A program made the translations under genes and the position numbers. DNA of 64,000 bases from Bacteroidota bacterium (GTDB lineage: Bacteria; Bacteroidota; Bacteroidia; B-17B0; Aurantibacillaceae): positions 248,001 through 312,000 of the forward strand of contig JADJDM010000002.1 in assembly GCA_016702705.1 (NCBI GenBank). The letters are read 5' to 3'. Shown here in pieces: positions 43,085 to 50,146 of the stretch (position 1 is the stretch's first letter; each line of letters starts with the position of its first letter). The notes below the pieces were generated by a model, which was not told the origin of the DNA, searched no databases, and saw only the letters and a program-made list of their open reading frames with translations.

Positions 43085-45181
43085 ATGCCTGAAGCAATGA
43101 TTAAAAGTGAAGGAAAAGTGACGAACGAAATTTCTTTAGATACACTAAAAAAAGCATTCGGTTTAATGTGCACTGCAAAAAGCATGACCGAACTGTACGA
43201 AGCTAACAAGGAAGTTACTGCTAAGTACGTTCATGCCACATCACGCGGACATGAAGCTATCCAAATTGCAATGGGTTTGCAATTATTACCACAAGATTAT
43301 TTAAGTGCTTATTATCGTGATGATAGTATGCTTCTTTCAATTGGTTTACGTCCTTACGAGTTAATGTTGCAATTATTGGCAAAGCGCGACGACCCATTTT
43401 CAGGAGGTAGAACGTACTATTCGCATCCTTCTTTAAAGAGAGATGATATGCCTAAAATTCCTCACCAAAGTAGTGCTACAGGTATGCAAGCTATACCAAC
43501 TACAGGTGTTGCAATGGGTTTACAATATTTAGAAACTACTGGTAAACAAAAAGATTATGCAGGTAAAAATCCCGTAGCTGTTTGTTCTTTAGGCGATGCT
43601 TGTATTACTGAAGGTGAAGTTGCTGAAGCTTTTCAAATGGCAGTATTAAAAAAGTTGCCAATACTTTATTTAGTTCAAGATAACGAATGGGATATATCTG
43701 CACATGCTCGTGAAATTAGAGTGCAAGATGCAACCGAATACGCAAAAGGTTTTAAGGGTTTAGAAACACGCACCATTGATGGAACCGATTTCTTAAAATC
43801 ATATAATACAATTAAGGAAGTATTGGACATCATTCGTAAAGAACGCCGTCCGTTTTTAATACATGCAAAGGTTCCTTTATTAAATCATCATACATCGGGA
43901 GTTCGTAAAGAATGGTACCGTGATGATTTAGAAGAAGCAGCGAAAAGAGATCCTTTCCCGCGTTTAAGAAATCAATTAATTGTTGCAGGTGCAGAAGCAA
44001 TTGATATTAAAAAATTAGAGGAAGATGCAAAAGCATTGGTGCAAGCAGATTACGAAGAAGCATTAAAAGCTGAAGATCCTCGCCCAGAAGATTTGTTGTT
44101 GCATGATTTTGCACCAACACCAATAACTGAAGAAAAAGGAAATCGCGCTCCAGAGGGTAAACAAGCAACTGTTATGGTTGACTCTGCTTTATTTGCGATT
44201 AGAGAAATTATGACTAAACACGATGAGTGTTTGGTTTACGGGCAAGATGTAGGAGCAAGGCTAGGAGGGGTGTTTAGAGAGGCCGCTACACTTGCACAAC
44301 AATTTGGAGACCATAGAGTATTTAATACACCTATACAAGAAGCATTTATTATTGGCTCTACCGTTGGTATGAGTGCAGTTGGATTAAAGCCAATAGTTGA
44401 AGTTCAGTTTGCTGATTATATTTGGCCGGGCTTAAATCAATTGTTTACCGAGGTTGCACGCTCATGTTATTTATCAAATGGTAAATGGCCAGTGAGTTGT
44501 ATTTTACGTGTTCCAATTGGAGCATATGGAAGTGGCGGACCTTATCACAGTAGTAGTGTAGAAAGTGTTGTAACAAACATTAGAGGAATTAAAGTGTGTT
44601 ACCCTTCAACAGGTGCCGATTTAAAAGGATTAATGAAAGCTGCGTATTACGATCCAAATCCAGTGTTGATGTTAGAGCACAAAGGTTTGTATTGGAGTAA
44701 AATAAAAGGAACCGAAGAAGCAAAAACAATTGAGCCTGATGAAGATTATGTAGTGCCAATTGGAAAAGCACGTTTGGTGCAGGAAGCAGACGAAGCAAAA
44801 ATAAAGGAAGGGAAATCTATTTCTATCATAACTTACGGTATGGGAGTTTATTGGGCGCGTAATGCATCTAAAAACTATGCGGGGCAAGTAGAGATTATTG
44901 ATTTACGTACACTTTCTCCAATTGATGAAGAAGCAATTTTCGCATCAGCAAACAAACACGGAAAAGTAATTGTGTTAACCGAAGAGCCTCGCATTGCAGG
45001 TTTTGCTAATACCATTGCATCTTTAATACAAATGAATTGTTTTGAAAAATTAGATGCACCAGTAAAAGTAATTGGTGCCGAAAATATGCCGGCTATTCCT
45101 TTAAATTCAATTTTGGAAAAGACAATGTTGCCTAATGCTGATTAGGTGCAAGAGGCGATTAAGAAGATGTTGGAGTATTAG
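43085..45181 (+). CDS. 2-oxo-acid dehydrogenase E1, alpha-beta fusion, with in-frame UAG near the end
   Basis: This thiamine-diphosphate enzyme decarboxylates a 2-oxo acid (branched-chain or pyruvate) within a dehydrogenase complex. Residues about 20-320 are the alpha part (YVHATSRGHEAIQIAMG, SLGDACITEGEVAEAF with the ThDP GDxxxxEG motif, VQDNEWDISAH). Residues about 355-686 are the beta part (YGQDVGARLGGVFREA, FNTPIQEAFIIGSTVG, IDLRTLSPIDEEAIF). The frame hits TAG at 45143-45145, but the same frame continues for 11 more sensible codons (VQEAIKKMLEY) to TAG at 45179. The extra codons look like the native C-terminus. A single-base substitution is the simplest cause. Confidence 0.9.
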
Positions 45182-45200
45182 TAAGTGAAATTTAATTTTA

Positions 45201-45232
45201 AAAAAAGCTTAGCGATTGCTAAGCTTTTTTTT
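45201..45232. terminator. Rho-independent terminator after the E1 gene
   Basis: A 13-bp stem, AAAAAAGCTTAGC (45201-45213) with GCTAAGCTTTTTT (45218-45230) around the loop GATT, is followed by more T. It is symmetrical and works for the plus-strand E1 gene. Confidence 0.9.
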
Positions 45233-45263
45233 GTGCCTACATAACCCATGAAATGTTAGCGGT

Positions 45264-45313
45264 GTTACATTTCCGCGCCAACATCACGGGAGAGTAATAT
45301 CCGAGAGAACGGG
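45264..45313 (+). repeat. Direct repeat, copy 1, at the edge of the accessory region
   Basis: This roughly 49-bp sequence, opening TTACATTTCCGCGCCAAC and closing ATATCCGAGAGAACGGG, recurs almost identically at 47104-47152 in the same orientation, differing by a few bases around CACGGGAGAG versus CACGAGGGAG. In copy 1 the left part also forms an imperfect inverted pair, GTTAGCGG with CCGCGCCAAC. It could be a recombination footprint or a structured non-coding element. Confidence 0.75.
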
Positions 45314-45342
45314 TTGTACATATGATAAGATTGATACAGTTA

Positions 45343-46803
45343 TCAATCCATAAAAATATTAACCTGAACTTTAAGTCCGACTCCAGTTCCTATTACGGTT
45401 GGATAACCAGCTGCCGCCACTCTTTCTATCGACTGAATTACAGATGATTCATCCTGTAAATATCTAGTTATCATATCAACGTAGTATGGTATTCCACCGA
45501 CGAAGTAGTGCATATCAGTGTCTTTCTTTGTAAAACCCTTCATCTTATGTTTAACACTGTCTTCAAGTGTATATCCACGTTGCTTCATTTCATCAAATAA
45601 ATATCCTACATTATACATTGTAAAAAAGATAATTTCACCAAAGTATATTTTCTTTAATACATCTATTTTAATCGAATTCCAAAATAGAGGCTTTGAACCA
45701 ACCGCCTGTTGTATTCTTAATTCAGGGCTAAAGTGAACCTGACCAAACGCAACAGAAAAATCAATTTCACGGTTAAATATTTTCATAAACCACTCGGTTA
45801 ATTCATCCTTATCGTGCTGCGCCATCGTATCCGTATAATTCATAAACCTATCGAACATGGTTTCCCCCTTATACGCAAAACGTGAAAGTATTAAACCTCT
45901 ATCTACCTGATGATATGCTATAATTTTATCTACTGGTTCAGCAGCTAATTCTGCCATAATATCCCATTTAGGTTTAGAAAATAGTTTAGCATCTTTTTCC
46001 GAAATAGGTGTTTCAGGATTTTTGTTAGTTAGATAATCAAAAGAATCTGACATAGCCTTTACTTGTTTTTCATACCTTTCTTTATTAGGAAAATTAAACG
46101 TTGTAGTTTGTTGTTCTGCCTCACCAGTCTTATCCTTTTTGGTGAATTTCATTTCACGTGATTTTGGTCCTATAACAGTTAGATTAAGATTTAATGAAGA
46201 TTCATCAGGTTTTCCAGATTTCAATTCACCAACAGCAGCAACTTTTGCCGTCTTTATATTGAATAAAGTAAAATCACCAATCCGTAGAATATTAGTTATG
46301 CCATGATATAAAACTAAGTGACCATCTATTATTTTGAAATTTTTTACAAATTCCATTTCACCAAGACCACCAATTCCTTTTGGTAGAATTAAGCTTTGCG
46401 GTTGTTGTTCTAAATGCTTATTCAAATACTCTCTATCTAAAGCATAGAATGTATAAACAAAAGCATCACCTAATGAACGGCAAACAACTAATTGGAAATT
46501 AACGAAGCTTATTAGTTCATTTACTTCCTTTTTTTGTTTAAGAAATTCTTTAAACCCGATTTTCTTTTTGTGCTTCTCCAATGATTTACGGGTATTGGAA
46601 AGTATATCATAATAACGGGAAAATTCATTTAGTACCTTAACAAGTCTATATTGAAAGTTCATCATTTCTTCTGGTGATACTTCATTTATTTTCTTTGTTT
46701 TTATTTTCGCTAAGATATCCCAAAGTGAATGAAGTTCCTTTTCTAAGTTCAAAGAAAAGGTTTTTAAATGTGGTCTAAGTTCCATTACGGATAAAGCTTT
46801 CAT
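45343..46803 (-). CDS. Unrecognised 486-residue protein with possible PD-(D/E)xK core
   Basis: I do not recognise this family. The first 130 residues are helical and coiled-coil-like (EKELHSLWDILAKIK, then Lys-rich heptads). A central beta region follows with ITNILRIGDFTLFN and VAAVGELKSGK; D177 and E193-x-K195 fit the D...ExK spacing of restriction-type nucleases. The C-terminal 250 residues are mixed alpha/beta (FRKIF-like NREIDFSVAFGQVHFSPEL) and end in a hydrophobic GVGLKVQVNIFMD. No signal peptide is present. It is bracketed by the two direct-repeat copies and faces away from the E1 gene. A defence role is possible but only inferred. Confidence 0.7.
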   Translation of the reverse strand: MKALSVMELRPHLKTFSLNLEKELHSLWDILAKIKTKKINEVSPEEMMNFQYRLVKVLNEFSRYYDILSNTRKSLEKHKKKIGFKEFLKQKKEVNELISFVNFQLVVCRSLGDAFVYTFYALDREYLNKHLEQQPQSLILPKGIGGLGEMEFVKNFKIIDGHLVLYHGITNILRIGDFTLFNIKTAKVAAVGELKSGKPDESSLNLNLTVIGPKSREMKFTKKDKTGEAEQQTTTFNFPNKERYEKQVKAMSDSFDYLTNKNPETPISEKDAKLFSKPKWDIMAELAAEPVDKIIAYHQVDRGLILSRFAYKGETMFDRFMNYTDTMAQHDKDELTEWFMKIFNREIDFSVAFGQVHFSPELRIQQAVGSKPLFWNSIKIDVLKKIYFGEIIFFTMYNVGYLFDEMKQRGYTLEDSVKHKMKGFTKKDTDMHYFVGGIPYYVDMITRYLQDESSVIQSIERVAAAGYPTVIGTGVGLKVQVNIFMD

Positions 46804-46947
46804 ATAACAAATTTACCAATTTAAAGCCCTCTAAATATTTAATGTGTATATCTCTGTATATATCATGGATGTTGTATAAATACATCCCACGGATATGGAG
46901 TTAAAATGCCACACTAACGAAATTATTTTAAACAATCAACAAATTAA

Positions 46948-46972
46948 GCGCACTTTAAAAGGTGCGTTTTTT
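46948..46972 (+). terminator. Possible plus-strand terminator with no obvious gene
   Basis: The stem CGCAC (46949-46953) and GTGCG (46962-46966) with an 8-base loop is followed by six T. No plus-strand gene lies just upstream, so it may end an unannotated short RNA or be a relic. Confidence 0.5.
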
Positions 46973-47103
46973 GTTTGTATTCACATCATTTAGAATCCGT
47001 CTTTTCGTTTTGATAACATACTAAACTATGGTCATTTTGTGTATTGCAAATATAAATGGCATTGGGGTAAAATTGGCACGGAAAGGCAAACGCAGATGCC
47101 ACG

Positions 47104-47152
47104 CTACATTTCCGCGCCAACATCACGAGGGAGTAATATCCGAGAGAACGGG
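47104..47152 (+). repeat. Direct repeat, copy 2
   Basis: Near-identical to 45264-45313 in the same orientation. It lies just downstream of the four-gene small-protein operon, 22 bp beyond the last stop codon. Confidence 0.75.
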
Positions 47153-47174
47153 GCTATTTTAAGGTGTTTGCAAT

Positions 47175-47459
47175 TTATTCTCCCGTTATGGCATGCCAAG
47201 GACTAACAGGGACAGCAACACAGCGCAATAGTTTTACTGTAAGCCCCTTTTCTGAGTTTATTTCTAGGATTACTTTTTGCATATCTTCAACCGCTTTTTG
47301 CAAACTTAAATTATTAGGTTTCCACATTGAGTAATCTGGCAATTTATAATTGATGTTGTTAGATGACCAAGCTTCGTAATAACCTAATGCTTTCATCTTT
47401 GCTTTAACAGTATCATTTATTGAATTGTCGGAAATTTGGTAGACTAAAAAACTATTCAT
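47175..47459 (-). CDS. Small protein D of the four-gene accessory operon, ferredoxin-like pattern
   Basis: This 94-residue protein is of unrecognised family. It opens with a strand (SFLVYQIS), a helix (NDTVKAKMKALGYYEAW), then LPDYSMWKPN, a long helix (SLQKAVEDMQKVILEI) and a final strand (TVKLLRCVAVPVSPW). The beta-alpha-beta-alpha-beta order recalls small ferredoxin-like folds such as Cas2 or VapD and the small Cas2-like proteins near defence loci, but no catalytic motif is certain. Its ATG overlaps the stop of gene C (ATGA), so it is the last gene of the operon. Confidence 0.7.
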   Translation of the reverse strand: MNSFLVYQISDNSINDTVKAKMKALGYYEAWSSNNINYKLPDYSMWKPNNLSLQKAVEDMQKVILEINSEKGLTVKLLRCVAVPVSPWHAITGE

Positions 47460-47755
47460 TTGGAAGATTTATTAATTTGGTCAAATATTACAGATAATGC
47501 GCCAAGCATATATGCTTTAAAAGCACGCGCATTTTTATTCTCGGGCTCTTTTTGTATGGTTAATTTATACTCTTCAAAACTATTGAAATTGTTCTGCTGC
47601 AATCTTCTAAAAACAAAATCAGCTTCACCACCAATAGTGGATATGAAAAATTGTAACTGCTCAAATTCTTGTGTTCCCGCATCATTCAACTCAATTTTTC
47701 TTTTTAAAAAAGATAAATTTTCTAAGTTTAATATTGGATTCTCAACTGCCATCAT
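47456..47755 (-). CDS. Small protein C of the four-gene accessory operon
   Basis: The 99-residue cytoplasmic protein is mainly helical: FLKRKIELNDAGTQEFEQLQFFI, ADFVFRRLQQNNF and ARAFKAYMLGALSVIFDQI. No family is recognised. It overlaps gene B upstream (ATGA at 47752-47755) and gene D downstream by four bases. The tight coupling suggests that its product works stoichiometrically with its neighbours. Confidence 0.7.
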   Translation of the reverse strand: MMAVENPILNLENLSFLKRKIELNDAGTQEFEQLQFFISTIGGEADFVFRRLQQNNFNSFEEYKLTIQKEPENKNARAFKAYMLGALSVIFDQINKSSK

Positions 47756-47913
47756 TTTTCTGTTTTAGGGGGTGTAGTTTGCGTATTTACGGAAGCTGCT
47801 TTTTGTTGTTGTTGTAGTAATTCTGCTGTCCCTTTTATTGTCTGTACACAGTCTTCTGCATCTTGCACATGTTTCGCTATTTTTTTTGAATATTCGGAGA
47901 AATTTTCATTCAT
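47752..47913 (-). CDS. Very small protein B of the four-gene accessory operon
   Basis: A 53-codon frame starts ATG at 47913 and ends TGA at 47752-47754. The peptide begins MNENFSEYSKKIAKHVQDAE and contains a Gln-rich helix (LLQQQQKAA) and a Pro/Thr-rich tail. It fills the gap between genes A and C exactly: 12 bp after A, and its stop overlaps the ATG of C. That tiling is the main support for its being real. It could be an amphipathic adaptor; the function is unknown. Confidence 0.6.
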   Translation of the reverse strand: MNENFSEYSKKIAKHVQDAEDCVQTIKGTAELLQQQQKAASVNTQTTPPKTEK

Positions 47914-47925
47914 GTGTTTATGTAC

Positions 47926-48264
47926 TTAACTAGCTGTTTTTATATATACACTCACGTTTATAACCAACAATAATGTAATCAAAATTCCAGCGAATATATA
48001 AAAGTCATTAATGCGTGTATTTATAGAATTTATTTTTTCGTCAATATTTTTTATATCCCTAACACTATTGTCAAAAACAGCAATTAACTCATGTAAAGAA
48101 TCTTTAGAAATTTTTAAATATTTCGCGCAATTCCCCTTGCAGGATGTTTCCTGAATTTGTGGATGTAAAAGCTTCGGAGTACAAAATGAAACCAATAATA
48201 CTCCTGCTAAACCAATAAGCAACCCAAAAACATATCTATACCAATGTTCTTTTATTTCCTTCAT
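47926..48264 (-). CDS. Small two-span membrane protein A of the four-gene accessory operon
   Basis: The 112-residue protein has two membrane segments, about 11-29 (YVFGLLIGLAGVLLVSF) and 91-107 (FYIFAGILITLLLVINVSV). Between them is a 60-residue loop with a CKGNC pair and a coiled-coil-like stretch (NSVRDIKNIDEKINSINTRI). The first gene of the operon, it is probably an inner-membrane protein with a periplasmic or cytoplasmic helical loop. No family is recognised. Two-span small proteins of this sort are common in toxin and defence operons, but that link is only suggestive. Confidence 0.7.
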   Translation of the reverse strand: MKEIKEHWYRYVFGLLIGLAGVLLVSFCTPKLLHPQIQETSCKGNCAKYLKISKDSLHELIAVFDNSVRDIKNIDEKINSINTRINDFYIFAGILITLLLVINVSVYIKTAS

Positions 48265-48340
48265 GCTTCATGCAAAAGTACTAAAATCGAGATAATAACA
48301 AACAATTAATGAAATTAGCTAAATAGTCTTGTTGAACGGT

Positions 48341-48398
48341 GCTTTGGTAAACCAAAAGCAGGACTCGAACCACCTACATTCTTCAATTCCACCCTTTT
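48341..48398 (-). other. tRNA-3'-half-like segment
   Basis: Read on the minus strand, GGTTCGAGTCCTGC resembles a tRNA T-arm: T-loop TTCGAGT with a partly paired stem (two outer pairs on the loop side plus one at the end). It is followed by TTTTGGTTTACCA, an acceptor-end-like sequence, which also forms a hairpin GCTTTTGGT with ACCAAAGC. Upstream, TTGAAGA could be read as an anticodon loop with GAA, but its stem does not pair well and no D-arm is seen. It is therefore a remnant or mimic, not a working tRNA. Confidence 0.35.
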
Positions 48399-48404
48399 TT
48401 ATAA

Positions 48405-48412
48405 CAAATATA
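48405..48412 (-). promoter_or_regulatory. Possible -7 box for the accessory operon
   Basis: The minus strand reads TATATTTG, a perfect TAnnTTTG. No TTG sits at the ideal distance, although TTC lies 20 bp upstream. Transcription would pass through the tRNA-like segment before gene A at 48264, leaving a leader of about 130 bases. Confidence 0.45.
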
Positions 48413-48574
48413 CAATTTTCTCCACTTTTTCTGAACCTGCCCGCCGCAGGCTGGTGAAAAACCTCGGTGTACCGAGGTCACCCAACAAAACAAATAAGTT
48501 TAATTTACGCCCTTTGTGCGAAGTAAAAAGTCTAAAAAAGCAATAAAAGTAAATCACCATTTTAATTGAATAAA

Positions 48575-48603
48575 AAAATGCCCACCAATTCCTCGGCGGG
48601 CAT
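48575..48603 (-). terminator. Terminator of the ECF sigma factor gene
   Basis: On the minus strand ATGCCCGCCGAGG, a short loop and TGGTGGGCAT are followed by a run of seven T. It ends the sigma-factor transcript 45 bp after its stop. Confidence 0.8.
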
Positions 48604-48647
48604 TTACTCAAAAGACAAAAAACCATGGCGTGGTTGTAATGTTTTAA

Positions 48648-49250
48648 CTAAACAGGTATTTCAACATTTTTGTCTTCAAGCATCTTTTTCAAATTTATTA
48701 AGGCGTAGCGCATTCTTCCTAATGAAGTGTTGATGCTAACCTGTGTAAAATCTGCAATCTCTTTAAAACTCATATCGTAATACATGCGCATAATCAATAC
48801 TTCCTTTTGTTCTGTAGGAAGTTCATCAACCATGCGTCGCATGTTCTTTTTAAACTCTGTTTTCTCAATACTATATTCATCCTTTTGCTGAATGTTAAGT
48901 ATCGAAAAAATATCTACTTCTTCACCTTCATCGTTAACGATGTTAGGAATAGTTGGCATTTTCTTGATTCTTCTAAAATGATCTATAACCAAGTTGCGTG
49001 CTATACGTAATGTCCAAGGTAAAAACTTACCATCTTCATAATATTGCCCCGCCTTAAGCGAATTGATCACTTTAAAAAAAGTGTCTTGAAAAATATCTTC
49101 TGTTATCTCTTTATTACGCACGATTAAATAAATCGACGAATAAACTCTTCTTTTGTGACGTTGAACCAGTTCTGCTAATGCAGCTTCATTCCCGTTAATG
49201 TAATCAAAAACTAATTGATTATCATCTATTAATTTATTAGACATAGGCAC
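48648..49250 (-). CDS. ECF-type RNA polymerase sigma factor
   Basis: The 200-residue sigma factor contains region 2 (AALAELVQRHKRRVYSSIYL, ITEDIFQDTFFKVIN, LPWTLRIARNLVIDHFRR) and region 4 (DELPTEQKEVLIMRMYYDM, SFKEIADFTQVSINTSLGRM). It directs polymerase to alternative promoters. No anti-sigma factor gene is adjacent; the 10-bp stretch between regions 2 and 4 contains an acidic insertion (NDEGEEVDIFSILN). The gene has its own promoter and terminator. Its regulon cannot be read here, but nearby envelope genes are candidates. Confidence 0.93.
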   Translation of the reverse strand: MPMSNKLIDDNQLVFDYINGNEAALAELVQRHKRRVYSSIYLIVRNKEITEDIFQDTFFKVINSLKAGQYYEDGKFLPWTLRIARNLVIDHFRRIKKMPTIPNIVNDEGEEVDIFSILNIQQKDEYSIEKTEFKKNMRRMVDELPTEQKEVLIMRMYYDMSFKEIADFTQVSINTSLGRMRYALINLKKMLEDKNVEIPV

Positions 49251-49303
49251 CTCTTTTACGTTAATTCTTAGAAAGTAAAAAGTAGATGTTTATCCTATTG
49301 ATT

Positions 49304-49331
49304 TAAATTTAGATGATTAATTGTTTTACAA
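49304..49331 (-). promoter_or_regulatory. Probable promoter of the ECF sigma factor gene
   Basis: On the minus strand, TTG (49329-49331) and TAAATTTA (49304-49311) are separated by 17 bp. The -7 box matches seven of eight TAnnTTTG positions. The start codon is at 49250. Confidence 0.45.
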
Positions 49332-49356
49332 GTATAGAAAGAAATTGCCTAAAAAG

Positions 49357-49393
49357 CAAAAAAGCTCCCGTTTTTTAACAAAACGGGAGCTTT
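49357..49393. terminator. Terminator of the carboxypeptidase-like envelope protein gene
   Basis: The stem AAAGCTCCCGTTTT with AAAACGGGAGCTTT lies just after the stop of the gene at 49418 and reads on the minus strand into T-rich sequence. Confidence 0.8.
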
Positions 49394-49417
49394 AACTTGC
49401 TGAAATTCAGTGTAATT

Positions 49418-50092
49418 CTATTTCCTCTTCAATTTGCCTTCTTTCCAGGATTTAATGAATTTTGCCCATGCAACTGGGTTTAAAAGGTTATTTGGAGGAT
49501 ATTGTCCCGCATAATACAATCGAGTATATGTTTGCTGCATAGCGTAACGATAATTCCCTTGTGCATCCATTGAGATACCTTTAGCTAATTCACGCATCTC
49601 CGACTCTTCTAGGTTCTTTTGAGCTCTATCATAATCGTTACTTGGAACATCTAATTTTAAGAATGCTTTTTTAAACTCATCACGTGTTGGCCAAGGATAA
49701 ATGTTTGCCATAGGTAATTCAATTGTATCTTTTTTCAATACTTGAATGATAGAGTAGTGGGCAGATTGCAAGGTGTCGGGAATACGATAAATACCATCTT
49801 TGTATGCAACTGAGAAAAACTCAATCGTATCTCCAGGAGATGCTACTAATGTAAAGAAACCGTAGAAATCAGATACAGAGCCATGCATGGTTCCTTTTAC
49901 AAGTATAGAAGTAAATGGTAAAGGTTTTAAACTATCGTTATCTACAACCATACCTGAGAATTGAACTAATTTTTTTGGTTCCTTCTTAGTTGGAGTAACT
50001 GTGTTTGTTTTAGCTGTTTGAGCCACTATTGTTGTAACTGAGCTCAGAAACAAAAACAGAATAAATATTTTTTTAATCTTCATCTTAGGCAA
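49418..50092 (-). CDS. Secreted protein with carboxypeptidase-regulatory-like domain
   Basis: The 224-residue protein has a signal peptide ending TIVAQ. Residues about 42-120 form a CarboxypepD_reg-like beta domain (FSGMVVDNDSLKPLPFTSILVKG, then GSVSDFYGFFTLVASPGDTIEF), a module common on outer-membrane proteins in this phylum. The C-terminal 100 residues are helical and basic (SEMRELAKGISMD, AWAKFIKSWKEGKLKRK). Its exact role is unknown; it is probably periplasmic or outer-membrane associated. The start at 50092 or at the internal Met at residue 4 is possible. Confidence 0.8.
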   Translation of the reverse strand: MPKMKIKKIFILFLFLSSVTTIVAQTAKTNTVTPTKKEPKKLVQFSGMVVDNDSLKPLPFTSILVKGTMHGSVSDFYGFFTLVASPGDTIEFFSVAYKDGIYRIPDTLQSAHYSIIQVLKKDTIELPMANIYPWPTRDEFKKAFLKLDVPSNDYDRAQKNLEESEMRELAKGISMDAQGNYRYAMQQTYTRLYYAGQYPPNNLLNPVAWAKFIKSWKEGKLKRK

Positions 50093-50146
50093 ATTTAAGC
50101 AATGTATTTCGTTTACAAATTAAATAACGTTAAATAATGAACTATA

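Larger units (their letters stand above)
46804..47174. other. Intergenic region of the accessory segment
   Basis: About 370 bp without a credible gene. It contains a plus-strand hairpin plus T-run at 46948-46972, a minus-strand TATATTTG -7-like box at 47047-47054, and direct-repeat copy 2 at 47104-47152. A short ATG frame at 46895 exists but is not convincing. Confidence 0.5.
48265..48575. other. Intergenic region with hairpins upstream of the accessory operon
   Basis: No credible gene. It holds the tRNA-T-arm-like segment and -7 box described separately, plus two hairpins at 48436-48482: CCTG-CCCGCCG-CAGG and the perfect ACCTCGGT-GT-ACCGAGGT. The terminator of the sigma-factor gene follows at 48575. 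Confidence 0.5.

Noticed and set aside
45264..45313. Integron attC site
   Set aside because: The inverted core does not match the GTTRRRY/RYYYAAC consensus and no integrase is present.
46895..47000. Short plus-strand ATG frame ending across the hairpin
   Set aside because: The terminator hairpin lies inside it and no motif supports it.
48341..48398. A working tRNA-Phe gene
   Set aside because: The anticodon stem does not pair, the T-stem is only partly paired and no D-arm is visible.
48399..48626. Minus-strand 75-codon frame
   Set aside because: It overlaps the sigma-factor terminator and two hairpins, and its composition is not protein-like.
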